From Brucella pituitosa (GTDB lineage: Bacteria; Pseudomonadota; Alphaproteobacteria; Rhizobiales; Rhizobiaceae), in assembly GCF_003049685.1 (NCBI RefSeq), contig NZ_PYSY02000002.1:434001-498000 (forward strand): a stretch of 64,000 nucleotides of DNA. The letters are read 5' to 3'. The first letter of the stretch is position 1, and each line of letters starts with the position of its first letter. Made by a program: the position numbers and the translations under genes. Below are positions 54,732 through 63,194 of this stretch, piece by piece. A model generated the notes under the pieces. The model ran no database searches and was not told the origin of the DNA. It saw nothing but the letters and a program-made list of their open reading frames with translations.

Positions 54732-55637
54732 ATGGAAGCCGCGTTGTCCATTCAAGAACCGAGCTTTCTGCCTCAGGCTTTCGAAGCTTCCGAGTTGCAC
54801 AGCTCCCCACGTTTTGGTGATTGTCTTACATCTGCCGCAAGAGAACTCCTCGCCATTACAGGTCGCTTGCCGCGCGAAGTGCGCTATCTTTCCGACATGC
54901 AGAAATGGTTGCTCAGCCAGGCCACGTTTGCTGTGCATTTCGAACACGTGACCAATCCGAACAATCCACCGATCTCGCCGACGAACCTGCTCAATTTCCT
55001 CAAAGGCACACCTATTGCCAGCAAAAATACGACGCTGGCATTTCTGCAGGAAGCTCGCCACTACAAATTGCTTGAGGCCATCCCGACCGCGGATCGACGG
55101 CAGCAAGTATTTCGTGCGAGACGGGAGACAGAAGGTCTTATTCATTTATGGCTGACGACGCATCTTGCTGCGTTGGACTTGATGGATGGTGGCAATCGCG
55201 CTCGACTTATGGATGCAAACCCCGATTTGTTGCGCTACGCCCAACCGCTCATGACCCGCGAGGTTCTGCATAACAGCGATTGGTGCAGACCTGTGGCGAG
55301 CATCGCAAATTTTACGCGCGCAGAATCTGGAAATAATATCCTGCACGATGTTGCATCACGCGCGCCCTGGGAGTTTTCCGGTGATCGGATATGGATCGGG
55401 CAGGTAACCTCAAATGGTATATCAAGTCGATATCGCATGTCACAAAGCAACACAGCACGGATTCTCGCTCGTGCTCGTGACGCTGGCCTTATGGGCTGGG
55501 AGCGCCCCGGCAATCGTGGCGACTGCTGGCTATCTGCCACTCTGGTTAACGATTATCGCTATTGGCAGGCGCTCAAATTCGCAGCTATTTCCAAAGCTAT
55601 GCGCAGCGCCGTCATAACAATGGGTATTGGCATCTGA
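54732..55637 (+). CDS. Protein of unknown function with possible C-terminal HTH
   Basis: 301 aa soluble protein I do not recognise. A helical N-terminal region (residues 1-150, with QKWLLSQATFAVHFEHVT and PTNLLNFLKGTPIASKNTTLAFLQEA) resembles a DNA-binding or adaptor domain. Near residues 235-260, YRMSQSNTARILARARDAGLM followed by GWERPG reads like a winged-helix recognition helix and wing. No signal peptide. An in-frame TTG at 54714 is an alternative start; neither has a clear ribosome site. It is divergent from the exonuclease. Confidence 0.65.
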   Translation: MEAALSIQEPSFLPQAFEASELHSSPRFGDCLTSAARELLAITGRLPREVRYLSDMQKWLLSQATFAVHFEHVTNPNNPPISPTNLLNFLKGTPIASKNTTLAFLQEARHYKLLEAIPTADRRQQVFRARRETEGLIHLWLTTHLAALDLMDGGNRARLMDANPDLLRYAQPLMTREVLHNSDWCRPVASIANFTRAESGNNILHDVASRAPWEFSGDRIWIGQVTSNGISSRYRMSQSNTARILARARDAGLMGWERPGNRGDCWLSATLVNDYRYWQALKFAAISKAMRSAVITMGIGI

Positions 55638-55650
55638 AATAAACCAAACA

Positions 55651-55682
55651 AAAAAGCGGCCAGACTTTAAAGTCCAGCCGCT
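55651..55682 (-). terminator. Terminator of the 111-aa secreted protein gene
   Basis: AGCGGC and GCCGCT form the outer stem and GACTTT/AAAGTC the inner stem, separated by a TG/TG mismatch. On the minus strand TTTTT follows. Confidence 0.85.
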
Positions 55683-55703
55683 ATTCCCCGCCCAAAAGTA
55701 AGC

Positions 55704-56039
55704 CTATTCCTCGATGGTATAGGTGCTGAGTTCGCAGAGATCCTGCGTGTCCGTCGTGGTGTCGAGATCATCACTATCCTGAAACTCGAAACGCATGTCG
55801 TATTTGCACACGCGACGACCGTCAGCGATCGTGATTTCGATCGTTTCACCCGGATTTAGGACTTGCTGCCCAAAAACATCACCTTCCCATTCATTGACGC
55901 CAACTGGAGAAGTATAAAAGTGCGTCAGAACAGAATTCGTACCGTTCTTTAGATTGAATACCAGATCATCTGCTTTTGCGACGCCGACAAACATCAGCAA
56001 TGCAGCCGAAATGGCACCTGCTATCTTTATTCTTTTCAT
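55704..56039 (-). CDS. Small secreted protein, unknown function
   Basis: 111 aa. Signal peptide ends VGVAKA-DD. The mature part is beta-rich, LVFNLKNGTNSVLTHFYTSPVGVNEWEGDVFGQQVLNPGETIEITI, followed by CKYDMRFEFQDSDDLDT and a single further Cys in DLCELSTYTI, so one disulfide is likely. The pattern resembles small alphaproteobacterial periplasmic proteins with an N-x-T-x4-F-Y-x-S motif. The start ATG at 56039 gives the most usual signal peptide. Confidence 0.72.
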   Translation of the reverse strand: MKRIKIAGAISAALLMFVGVAKADDLVFNLKNGTNSVLTHFYTSPVGVNEWEGDVFGQQVLNPGETIEITIADGRRVCKYDMRFEFQDSDDLDTTTDTQDLCELSTYTIEE

Positions 56040-56312
56040 AATTATTACCCACCCGCTCAACATCAAGCCAAAAATATTAGTTAGAAATATTTAAGCCGTA
56101 AATAGCTGTGATCGTTCAGGAATAGCCCTTTTTTGGGCGTAATTTTCTTTCGAGAATCGCCAACAAAATTCTTAAATCTCATTCCATTTGCGTTGATACC
56201 TGCAGGACATGAGCGAAACCTCTTTGGCATGACCGTTATATCTTGGCGTCTGATTGAACCAAATCGCTGTAGCTGCGTTGTTTAGCTGTCGTTAACCATA
56301 ATGGAGGCTGAC

Positions 56313-56393
56313 ATGCTGCTATATTCAAAAATTGAAACAGGCATTGCCGCTGCATTTCTGATTCTCGTACCGTTTGTGCTTTTTCTGGTATGA
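56313..56393 (+). CDS. 26-aa hydrophobic peptide
   Basis: ATG to TGA encodes 26 residues: a short N-terminus (MLLYSKIETG) and a hydrophobic helix (IAAAFLILVPFVLFLV). GGAGG lies exactly 5 bases before the ATG, a near-ideal ribosome site. A long hairpin follows 23 bases after the stop. Such one-helix peptides are typical small inner-membrane proteins; no homologue was checked. Confidence 0.5.
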   Translation: MLLYSKIETGIAAAFLILVPFVLFLV

Positions 56394-56416
56394 ATAGTAT
56401 GAAGCGCGCATTCCAA

Positions 56417-56453
56417 GGGCGACATTGAAGGCTGTTAGCTTTGAATGTCGCCC
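56417..56453 (+). terminator. Hairpin after the 26-aa peptide gene
   Basis: GGGCGACATT and AATGTCGCCC form a perfect 10-bp stem, with a further inner stem between. A weak TCCTCTTTCT run follows. It could end the peptide mRNA or a small RNA. Confidence 0.65.
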
Positions 56454-56562
56454 AATCCTCTTTCTGATCACATTGATTTTATTTAATGTTTGGATCCTAA
56501 TTCATTCATCTCGCGTTCACTCCAGCGACGATACATTCGTATCAACACAAAAGGAGTGTCCC

Positions 56563-56913
56563 ATGATTAAGAAAGCCATTCTCGCCGCTATTGCCCTTTC
56601 GTTTGTTGGCGCGCCACTTGCACAGGCTCAGGATTATCATCAGCCGCGCAAGCCGGGATACAATCGGGTAGAACCTGCTCGTCCATCGCATGGCAAGGAA
56701 TTCCAGCGCCATGATCGCCGGGATCAGGGACACAAGCGTTGGTCGCGCGGTGAACGCTACAACGACTGGCAGCGCCATCAGGAAATTCGCGATTACAAAC
56801 GCTATGGCCTTCGCAAGCCAGGCCGTGGCCAGCATTGGGTAAAGGTCGATAATCAATATCTGCTGGTAACCGCTGCAACCGGCCTTATCGCAGGTATTCT
56901 TGCAGCGCGATAA
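56563..56913 (+). CDS. RcnB-like periplasmic protein
   Basis: 116 aa. Signal peptide ends PLAQA-QD, followed by a His/Arg/Asp-rich segment and the RcnB-family C-terminus with YNDWQRHQEIRDYKRYGLRKPGRGQHWVKVDNQYLLV and TGLIAGIL. RcnB is linked to nickel/cobalt homeostasis in E. coli, but many family members have unknown roles. AAGGAG lies 6 bases before the ATG. Monocistronic, closed by a terminator. Confidence 0.85.
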   Translation: MIKKAILAAIALSFVGAPLAQAQDYHQPRKPGYNRVEPARPSHGKEFQRHDRRDQGHKRWSRGERYNDWQRHQEIRDYKRYGLRKPGRGQHWVKVDNQYLLVTAATGLIAGILAAR

Positions 56914-56943
56914 AACGAAAAATCTCAGAGTTTAGAAACAATG

Positions 56944-56967
56944 AAGGCGGCATTAGCCGCCTTTTTT
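56944..56967 (+). terminator. Rho-independent terminator of RcnB-like gene
   Basis: AAGGCGGC, an ATTA loop and GCCGCCTT form an 8-bp stem followed by T residues. Confidence 0.9.
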
Positions 56968-57135
56968 CATTTGAGTATGTAAACAAGGAAGCAAGCCCAG
57001 CCACTGCAAAGCCATGAGACGAACGCTGCGCATGGCTTGCCGAACTACGTGCGAGTCTGCAATGTAGACTTATTGGAAACGTTACCCGTGCCACGTGAAG
57101 ACAGGAGCGGCGCGTTACAGCGATTCAAGTTGGTG

Positions 57136-57180
57136 CTAGATCGTTGGGACCGTTTCGCACTTTTGCTGGAAATGCTTTAA
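57136..57180. repeat. Dispersed palindromic element, copy 10 (fragment)
   Basis: CTAGATCG...CCGTTTCGCACTTTTGCTGGAAATGCTTTAA is a truncated end of the copy 2/6/8 type, 14 bp before the DUF808 gene. Confidence 0.7.
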
Positions 57181-57193
57181 GCGGAGAAACTAT

Positions 57194-58153
57194 ATGAGCG
57201 GCTTTCTGGCCCTTCTGGATGATGTCGCAGCGATCGCCAAGATTGCCGCAGCATCAGTGGACGACATATCCGCGAACGCCGCGAAAGCTGGCAGCAAGAC
57301 CATTGGTGTGTTGATTGACGATGCTGCCGTCACACCCAACTATGTGGTTGGTATAACCGCTGCACGTGAATTGCCGATGATCGGCAAAATTGCGATGGGT
57401 AGTCTCCGAAATAAAGCGCTGCTTATTCCTGTTCTTCTTGCACTCGATTATTTTCTGCCGATCGCAATTACCGCACTATTGATGATTGGTGGTGCTTATC
57501 TGTGCTTCGAAGGAGCCGAAAAGGTCTGGCACAAACTTTTTCCGAATGAAGAGCACCATGAAAATGGAGCGCAAGAGGATAAAGACCCAACTGCACTTGA
57601 AGAAAAACGCGTCGCAGGTGCTATTAAAACCGATCTCATTCTTTCCGCAGAAATCATGACACTGGCCCTTTCGATGATTGAAACCAACTCAATCTGGATC
57701 GAGCTTGCCACGCTTATAGTCGTCGGCATCATGATTACGGTACTGGTTTATGGCGTTGTAGCAGTTATCGTAAAGCTGGATGATTTCGGCGTGTTGATGG
57801 CGCGAAAGGGGCGTCTTTCGGCTACACGGGCATTAGGACGCTTTACGGTTCGCGCGGTTCCTAAGTTGCTGTTAGTGCTTACAATCATCGGCACTGCTGC
57901 AATGCTCTGGGTTGGAGGAAATATTTTTATCCATGGGTTGCACGGATTGGGTGTTCACCAGCCCTTTGCATGGATTACGGAAACCGCCGCCGACCTTGCA
58001 ACCTATGTGTCAACTGGCCTTGCCAGCACAGCAAACTGGTTTGCAACTGCCTTCGCAGATGGTGTGTTCGGTTTTGTGCTTGGTTCGCTGATTGTGATTT
58101 TCATGGCCAAAATTGCAGAACCACTTTGGAATGCCACGACGGGCAAAGCCTGA
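57194..58153 (+). CDS. DUF808 family membrane protein (YedI-like)
   Basis: 319 aa polytopic protein. The N-terminus SGFLALLDDVAAIAKIAAASVDDISANAAKAGSKTIGVLIDDAAVTPNYV is the DUF808 signature; LLIGGAYLCFEGAEKVWHKL and about four later hydrophobic segments complete it. Function is unknown (E. coli YedI). Length matches the family. A strong terminator follows. Confidence 0.9.
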   Translation: MSGFLALLDDVAAIAKIAAASVDDISANAAKAGSKTIGVLIDDAAVTPNYVVGITAARELPMIGKIAMGSLRNKALLIPVLLALDYFLPIAITALLMIGGAYLCFEGAEKVWHKLFPNEEHHENGAQEDKDPTALEEKRVAGAIKTDLILSAEIMTLALSMIETNSIWIELATLIVVGIMITVLVYGVVAVIVKLDDFGVLMARKGRLSATRALGRFTVRAVPKLLLVLTIIGTAAMLWVGGNIFIHGLHGLGVHQPFAWITETAADLATYVSTGLASTANWFATAFADGVFGFVLGSLIVIFMAKIAEPLWNATTGKA

Positions 58154-58164
58154 ACCAAAGCAAA

Positions 58165-58186
58165 GAGCGAGGGAAACCCCTCGCTC
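58165..58186 (+). terminator. Terminator between DUF808 and SDR genes
   Basis: GAGCGAGGG, AAAC loop and CCCTCGCTC form a perfect 9-bp stem between two convergent genes. ATTT follows on the plus strand and TTTGC on the minus strand, so it may serve both. Confidence 0.75.
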
Positions 58187-58202
58187 ATTTACCTGATGGG
58201 AG

Positions 58203-58943
58203 TCAGATCATGCCGCCATTGGCGCGTAAAACCTGACCGTTAATCCAACGTCCATCGTCGCCGACCAGAAATGCGACTGCTGCAGCGATATCTTCAGGTG
58301 TTCCAAGCCTTTCCAGCGGGTTCATTTTCGCCATCCGCTCAATCAACTCATCGGATTTGCCATTCAGGAACAAATCTGTTGCCGTTGGTCCGGGAGCGAC
58401 CGCATTGACAGTGATGTCGCGACCACGCAGTTCTTTCGCAAGAATTGCAGTCAATGTTTCAACGGCGGCCTTCGTTGCGGCATAAACACCATAATTTTCA
58501 AGCTTCAGTCCCACTACGCTTGTCGAGAAATTGACAATGCGTCCACCGTCACGCAAGCGTTGGGATGCTTCCCGCATTGTGTAAATACTACCTTTGAGGT
58601 TAATCGAAATCTGGCTATCGATGACTGAATCGTCGCCATTCTTCACAGAAGCAAGTTTCATAATACCTGCGTTGTTGACCAGCACATCGATACCACCAAA
58701 GGCAGATTCAGCGCTTTCGAACATGCGTTTCACAGCTGCTGCATCGCTTACATCGGCCTGATGTGTCACCGCTTGCCCGCCGGACTGGATAATCTCGGCC
58801 GCCAATTCTTCGGCCGCATTTTTACTGCCTGCATAATTGACGACAACGGTGAAACCATCCGTTGCCAATCGACGCGCGATAGCAGCGCCTATACCACGTG
58901 ATGCACCTGTAACGATTGCAATCCTGTCATTGTTGGCTGGCAT
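58203..58943 (-). CDS. Short-chain dehydrogenase/reductase
   Basis: 246 aa classical SDR. Cofactor motif TGASRGIGAAIAR, NNAGIM, catalytic Ser in FSTSVVG, and YAATKAA giving the Tyr-x3-Lys pair; ITVNAVAPGPTATDL follows. A small residue/Asn pattern after the second strand (NYAGSKNAAEE) favours NADPH. Divergent from a LysR gene that probably controls it. Substrate unknown. Confidence 0.92.
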   Translation of the reverse strand: MPANNDRIAIVTGASRGIGAAIARRLATDGFTVVVNYAGSKNAAEELAAEIIQSGGQAVTHQADVSDAAAVKRMFESAESAFGGIDVLVNNAGIMKLASVKNGDDSVIDSQISINLKGSIYTMREASQRLRDGGRIVNFSTSVVGLKLENYGVYAATKAAVETLTAILAKELRGRDITVNAVAPGPTATDLFLNGKSDELIERMAKMNPLERLGTPEDIAAAVAFLVGDDGRWINGQVLRANGGMI

Positions 58944-59123
58944 GAACTTAGCTTTCCTTTGGCGCGCCTTTCAAAGAAGTTTGAGAGGCGACACGCATTA
59001 AAATAAATGGCGAGCGTCAATCGATAGCGGTGCGCGCTCTATTCGAGACAAACATAGCGCTTCTATAAAGCCGGATAATCATGCATAATTCAGCATCACT
59101 ATCCGAAAATAGCGAATAATATT

Positions 59124-60044
59124 ATGGACCGATTTGATGCCATGCGGGTTTTTACCCGAGTTGCGGAACGCCGTAGTTTCACGCTTGCTGCGGAAGATTT
59201 GGGGCTGCCACGGTCGACTGTTACGGATGCGGTGAAGCAGCTGGAGAAACGTCTTGGTGTCTGCCTTCTTCAACGCACCACCCGCCATGTCAGCCCAACG
59301 CTTGACGGTGAAGCCTATTATCGGCGCTGCTTATCTATTCTCAAAGAACTGGAGGACGCAGAAGGCGCTTTTGCCGGACACAAGCCTAAAGGAACATTGC
59401 GCATCGATGTGCATGGCACGCTTGCCCGTCATTTTCTGCTGCCAGCGCTGCCACGATTCTTCGAAGCCTACCCCGAAATTGAAATCCACATGAGCGAAGG
59501 CGACCGTTTCGTCGATCTCGTCCGCGAGGGTATTGATTGCGTACTGAGAGCCGGAACATTACAGGATAGCGACATGATTGCTCGCCGTGTCGCCTTGCTG
59601 AAAGAGATAACGCTCGCCTCTCCGGCCTATCTGGAACGCCACGGCACGCCCACACATCCGGATAATTTGGCCCACAGTCATTGTATGGTCGGATTTCATT
59701 CAACATCAACCGGCGGATTGCTGCCTTTAGAATTTACCGTCGCGGGCAGGGTGGTTGAAGTCGGCTTACCTGCACCCATGTCAGTCAATGCGGCTGAGAG
59801 TTATGTATCGGCTGCTTGTCTCGGTCTGGGGCTGATCCAGGTGCCGATCTATCACGCCATAAAGCTGATGGAGTCCGGCGAATTGGTTGAAGTGCTTGCG
59901 GATTTCCCTCCAAAGCCAACACCTGTTTCCCTGCTTTACAGGCGTGAGCGCCAGCTTTCGCCACGTGTGCGAGTTTTCATGGACTGGCTGCAACAAGAGT
60001 TCAAAGAAGCGCAAACGTCCAACACGGAACTTGCATTCTTGTAG
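59124..60044 (+). CDS. LysR-family regulator (divergent from SDR)
   Basis: 306 aa. N-terminal HTH MRVFTRVAERRSFTLAAEDLGLPRSTVTDAVKQLEKRLGV, then the LysR substrate-binding domain with GTLRIDVHGTLARHFLLPALPRFFEAYPEI. Belongs to the CrgA/DsdC-like subgroup whose members usually regulate a divergent oxidoreductase gene. 180 bp separate it from the SDR start. Confidence 0.92.
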   Translation: MDRFDAMRVFTRVAERRSFTLAAEDLGLPRSTVTDAVKQLEKRLGVCLLQRTTRHVSPTLDGEAYYRRCLSILKELEDAEGAFAGHKPKGTLRIDVHGTLARHFLLPALPRFFEAYPEIEIHMSEGDRFVDLVREGIDCVLRAGTLQDSDMIARRVALLKEITLASPAYLERHGTPTHPDNLAHSHCMVGFHSTSTGGLLPLEFTVAGRVVEVGLPAPMSVNAAESYVSAACLGLGLIQVPIYHAIKLMESGELVEVLADFPPKPTPVSLLYRRERQLSPRVRVFMDWLQQEFKEAQTSNTELAFL

Positions 60045-60112
60045 TCTTGGGATATGTCAGTGCGCGGGGGTCTTTTTCAAACATGGTGTGTTTGCAATCT
60101 TTCAGGCGAAAC

Positions 60113-61132
60113 ATGCGGTACGCAGCAATGCGGATCGGATTGAACGCAATTGCCTTCTCAGGCCTGGATAAATTGTTTCCGTCTGCTGGCGGACGAGGCG
60201 TGGTCTTCACGCTGCATCACGTTGGCCCAAACCAGACTGGTAAATTTCAGCCCAATTCCATTTTGTCGGTTACTCCAGAGTTTCTCACTCAAACAATTCA
60301 AACGGTGCTTGAGTTTGGCCTAACGCCCGTTCACCTGCATGATTTGCCGACACTGCTTGCAGACAAATCCGATAATCGAAAGTTTGTGGCTTTCACATTC
60401 GACGATGGTTATCGAAATAACGCAGAGATTGCCGCCCCAATTTTCCGAAAATTTGGCATTCCCTATACCGTTTTTCCGACCACGGGCTTTATTGATCGAA
60501 CACACACAATCTGGTGGGAAACGGCTGAAGCACTTTTAACGAATACGCCGCAAATCAGGTTCGATTTTGGTAGAGGGCTGGAGACAATACGGACTGAAAC
60601 GGTTGCACAAAAATATGCAGCATTCGACCGATTGACTGCGTTTGTGCGTAACGGTCAAGAAGATGAAGCTGTCCGCCGTATCGACGAACTTGCAATTTCG
60701 CAATGCGGTATTGATCCTCGTGCTATTGTTGACGAACTGGTCATGGACTATGTGCAGCTATGCGCCTTGGCCGCTGACCCACTCGTTCACATTGGCGGAC
60801 ACACAATCACGCATGTCAACCTTCGCCGAGTGAACAAAGAGCGTCTTGCTCACGAAATAGACGGATCAACAGCTGCAATTGAGCGTTGTGTTGGCTATCG
60901 TCCCAAATCATTCTCATACCCTTACGGCTGGTCCTCGGCTGTTGGCGAGCGCGAGATAGAGATGACAGCAAAGGCCGGTTTCCAGGTGGCCGTAACGACC
61001 CAGCCGGCAGTGCTTCAGCGATCAGACGCTTTAAGACCCACCGCCATGAAACGTATTTCGCTCAATGGGAACTTTCAAAAACAGCTTTATGTTAAAGCCC
61101 TGATCTCAGGCCTTGCGTTCAAGTTTCTATAG
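60113..61132 (+). CDS. Polysaccharide deacetylase (NodB domain)
   Basis: 339 aa. Metal and catalytic motifs are visible: VAFTFDDGYRNN (motif 1 Asp-Asp), HIGGHTITHVNL (motif 2 His-x3-His), and SYPYGWSS (motif 3). Members remove acetyl groups from N-acetylglucosamine in chitin, peptidoglycan or cell-surface polysaccharides. No clear signal peptide. ATG 60113 with AGG 6 bases upstream is preferred over further upstream in-frame starts. The end overlaps the convergent LysR gene (shared CTATAG). Confidence 0.85.
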   Translation: MRYAAMRIGLNAIAFSGLDKLFPSAGGRGVVFTLHHVGPNQTGKFQPNSILSVTPEFLTQTIQTVLEFGLTPVHLHDLPTLLADKSDNRKFVAFTFDDGYRNNAEIAAPIFRKFGIPYTVFPTTGFIDRTHTIWWETAEALLTNTPQIRFDFGRGLETIRTETVAQKYAAFDRLTAFVRNGQEDEAVRRIDELAISQCGIDPRAIVDELVMDYVQLCALAADPLVHIGGHTITHVNLRRVNKERLAHEIDGSTAAIERCVGYRPKSFSYPYGWSSAVGEREIEMTAKAGFQVAVTTQPAVLQRSDALRPTAMKRISLNGNFQKQLYVKALISGLAFKFL

Positions 61133-62023
61133 GTTCGGCTCGGACTCGAGCAGTTCCATGCACAAAGCTTTGGCGGCAACGGAAATATCAGGATTGAACA
61201 CCAGCCAATAGCCTTTCCTGCTTGTGAGCGTGACATCGCAAGCAGGAACAAGTTGCCCCCGTTTAATCGCACCGTCGATCAGTCCGGCCCACCCTAACGC
61301 CACTCCCTGCTCAGCAATGGCAGCTTCAAGAACGAGATTATATGTGTTGAAAACCAACCCATAATTACCGTCGTCGATTTCCTCATCAATGGCATCAAGC
61401 CAAGTCTGCCACGTAAACCAGCGGTCCCCTTGCAAGGTATCGAGATGTAAAAGTGCTGTTGAACCCAAACCCTTTCCATTCGGAAACGGCCCGTGCCGCT
61501 CAAGAAAGCCGGGGGAACAGACCGGCACAACAGATTCCCCTACAAAAGCGATCGCGTCTTTTGGAAAATCCTCACGTGAGCCAAACAGAACGGCAATATC
61601 TGCCTCTCTGTGATCAAGAGGCTGCAACATGGACGACGCAGTGATACGAACATCCACCTCCGGATATTTCGGGCGAAATTTTGCAACACGCGGCATCAAC
61701 CAGAAGGCAGCAAAGCCATAATCCGTGGCTATTCGAAGCCCCGGTGTTCGTTGCCTGCGCCTGATCTGCTGAATGGCCTCCTCGATTCCATCGAGGCCGA
61801 GACGCACTGCCTCATAAAGTATGCGTCCCTCGGGCAAGATTTCCACACCACGGGCACGCCTTGCGAAGAGTGACACGCCCAGCCGGTCTTCCATCCGCTT
61901 TATTTGATAGCTGACTGCTGGTTGCGTCATACCCAATTCACGCGCTGCAAGGGTCAGATTTTCCAACCGTCCGACCGCTTCAAAAACGCCAAGACTACCA
62001 ATATCCCAGGACGAAGAAACCAT
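61127..62023 (-). CDS. LysR regulator of choline-sulfate use
   Basis: 298 aa. HTH: GSLGVFEAVGRLENLTLAARELGMTQPAVSYQIKRMEDRLGVSLFAR. The effector domain contains RIATDYGFAAFWLMPRVAKFRPKYPEVDVRI, GcvA-like. It is divergent from choX and next to betC, the arrangement of the choline-sulfate utilisation regulator in rhizobia. Inferred effector: choline, betaine or choline sulfate. Confidence 0.88.
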   Translation of the reverse strand: MVSSSWDIGSLGVFEAVGRLENLTLAARELGMTQPAVSYQIKRMEDRLGVSLFARRARGVEILPEGRILYEAVRLGLDGIEEAIQQIRRRQRTPGLRIATDYGFAAFWLMPRVAKFRPKYPEVDVRITASSMLQPLDHREADIAVLFGSREDFPKDAIAFVGESVVPVCSPGFLERHGPFPNGKGLGSTALLHLDTLQGDRWFTWQTWLDAIDEEIDDGNYGLVFNTYNLVLEAAIAEQGVALGWAGLIDGAIKRGQLVPACDVTLTSRKGYWLVFNPDISVAAKALCMELLESEPNL

Positions 62024-62164
62024 AGAAAACCTTTATGTCTGCAATAAAAAATGAATGTCTTTTCCCTTATCCATAAAGATGTTTTCCTTGAAGGCAGAAT
62101 GCAAGTCATAACGAAATTTGATTTTACGGATCGGATTTTGTCAAAGCGGAACAGGGGAAAACGC

Positions 62165-63109
62165 ATGCGCTATCTCAAACTGACAACACTTGCACTGGCG
62201 GCGTTCACGGGGTTTACGAGCGTGGCTTCTGCAGCAGATCCTGCAAAGTGCGAAACTATTCGTCTGTCTGATCCGGGTTGGACAGATATCACTTCAACAA
62301 ATTCCATCGCCAGCGTGCTGCTCGACGGTCTGGGCTATAAGCCCGATGTAAAAACCATGTCGGTGCCGATTGGCTATGAGGCCCTTAAAACTGGCAACAC
62401 CGATGTATTCCTTGGCAACTGGATGCCGGCGCAACAGAAGTTCCGTGACGATCTCGATAGCGCCAAGGCTGCTGAAGTTCTGGTGAAAAATCTCGAAGGC
62501 GCCAAGTTCACTCTGGCTGTACCAGATTATGTCGCCAAAGAAGGCGTGAAGGACTTCGCCGATCTCGCGGCTCATGCCGACAAATTTGATAAAGAAATCT
62601 ATGGCATTGAGCCGGGAGCTCCGGCCAATCAAAATATTCAGAAAATCATCGAAGACAAAAAATTCAAGCTCGACGGCTGGAAGATCGTAGAATCGAGCGA
62701 ACAGGCTATGCTTGCACAGGTTGATCGCAGAAACCGGGACAAGCAATGGGTGGTTTTCCTGGCCTGGGCGCCGCATCCCATGAACACCAAGCTTAACATC
62801 GAATATCTGTCTGGTGGTGATGATTACTTCGGACCCAACTATGGCGGCGCAGAAGTTTATACCCTCTCACGCACTGGCTGGGCGGGCGAATGCCCGAATG
62901 CAGCGAACTTCTTCAAGAAACTTGTCTTCACGGTCGATATTGAAAACGAGTTGATGGATAAGATCCTGAATGAAGGTGCCGAAGGGCCAGCAGCAGCTAC
63001 TGCATGGCTGAAAGCCAATCCCGAGCATATCGATAAGTGGCTCGAAGGCATCACCACTTTTAAAGGCGAACCAGGAGCAGCGGCGGTCAAGGCAAAACTC
63101 GGCCTTTAA
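62165..63109 (+). CDS. choX: Choline-binding protein ChoX
   Basis: 314 aa periplasmic binding protein of the OpuAC/ProX type. Signal peptide ends ASVASA-AD; the mature part starts CETIRLSDPGWTDITSTNSIASVLLDGLGY, and GNTDVFLGNWMPAQQKFRDDL is characteristic of choline-binding ChoX. WAPHPMN and GPNYGGAEVY provide aromatic residues for the trimethylammonium pocket. ATG 62165 has GGGGAAAAC upstream; a longer frame from 62051 lacks a ribosome site. No choV/choW seen before the window ends; betC follows. Confidence 0.92.
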   Translation: MRYLKLTTLALAAFTGFTSVASAADPAKCETIRLSDPGWTDITSTNSIASVLLDGLGYKPDVKTMSVPIGYEALKTGNTDVFLGNWMPAQQKFRDDLDSAKAAEVLVKNLEGAKFTLAVPDYVAKEGVKDFADLAAHADKFDKEIYGIEPGAPANQNIQKIIEDKKFKLDGWKIVESSEQAMLAQVDRRNRDKQWVVFLAWAPHPMNTKLNIEYLSGGDDYFGPNYGGAEVYTLSRTGWAGECPNAANFFKKLVFTVDIENELMDKILNEGAEGPAAATAWLKANPEHIDKWLEGITTFKGEPGAAAVKAKLGL

Positions 63110-63130
63110 ACTGCGCTAAACATCCATTTT

Positions 63131-63155
63131 CGGCGGGCGTTTTCAACGTCCGCCG
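63131..63155. terminator. Hairpin between choX and betC
   Basis: CGGCGGGCG and CGTCCGCCG form a 9-bp stem (one G-T pair) with a 7-base loop. No clean U-run follows. Likely differential expression of choX over betC. Confidence 0.55.
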
Positions 63156-63194
63156 CTCTGCGTTTGATTTCTTTTAATTTATGGTCTTAGCCAA

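Noticed and set aside
10006..57180. CRISPR array from repeated short sequences
   Set aside because: The repeats are dispersed over 47 kb, palindromic and variable in length; there is no regular spacing and no cas gene.
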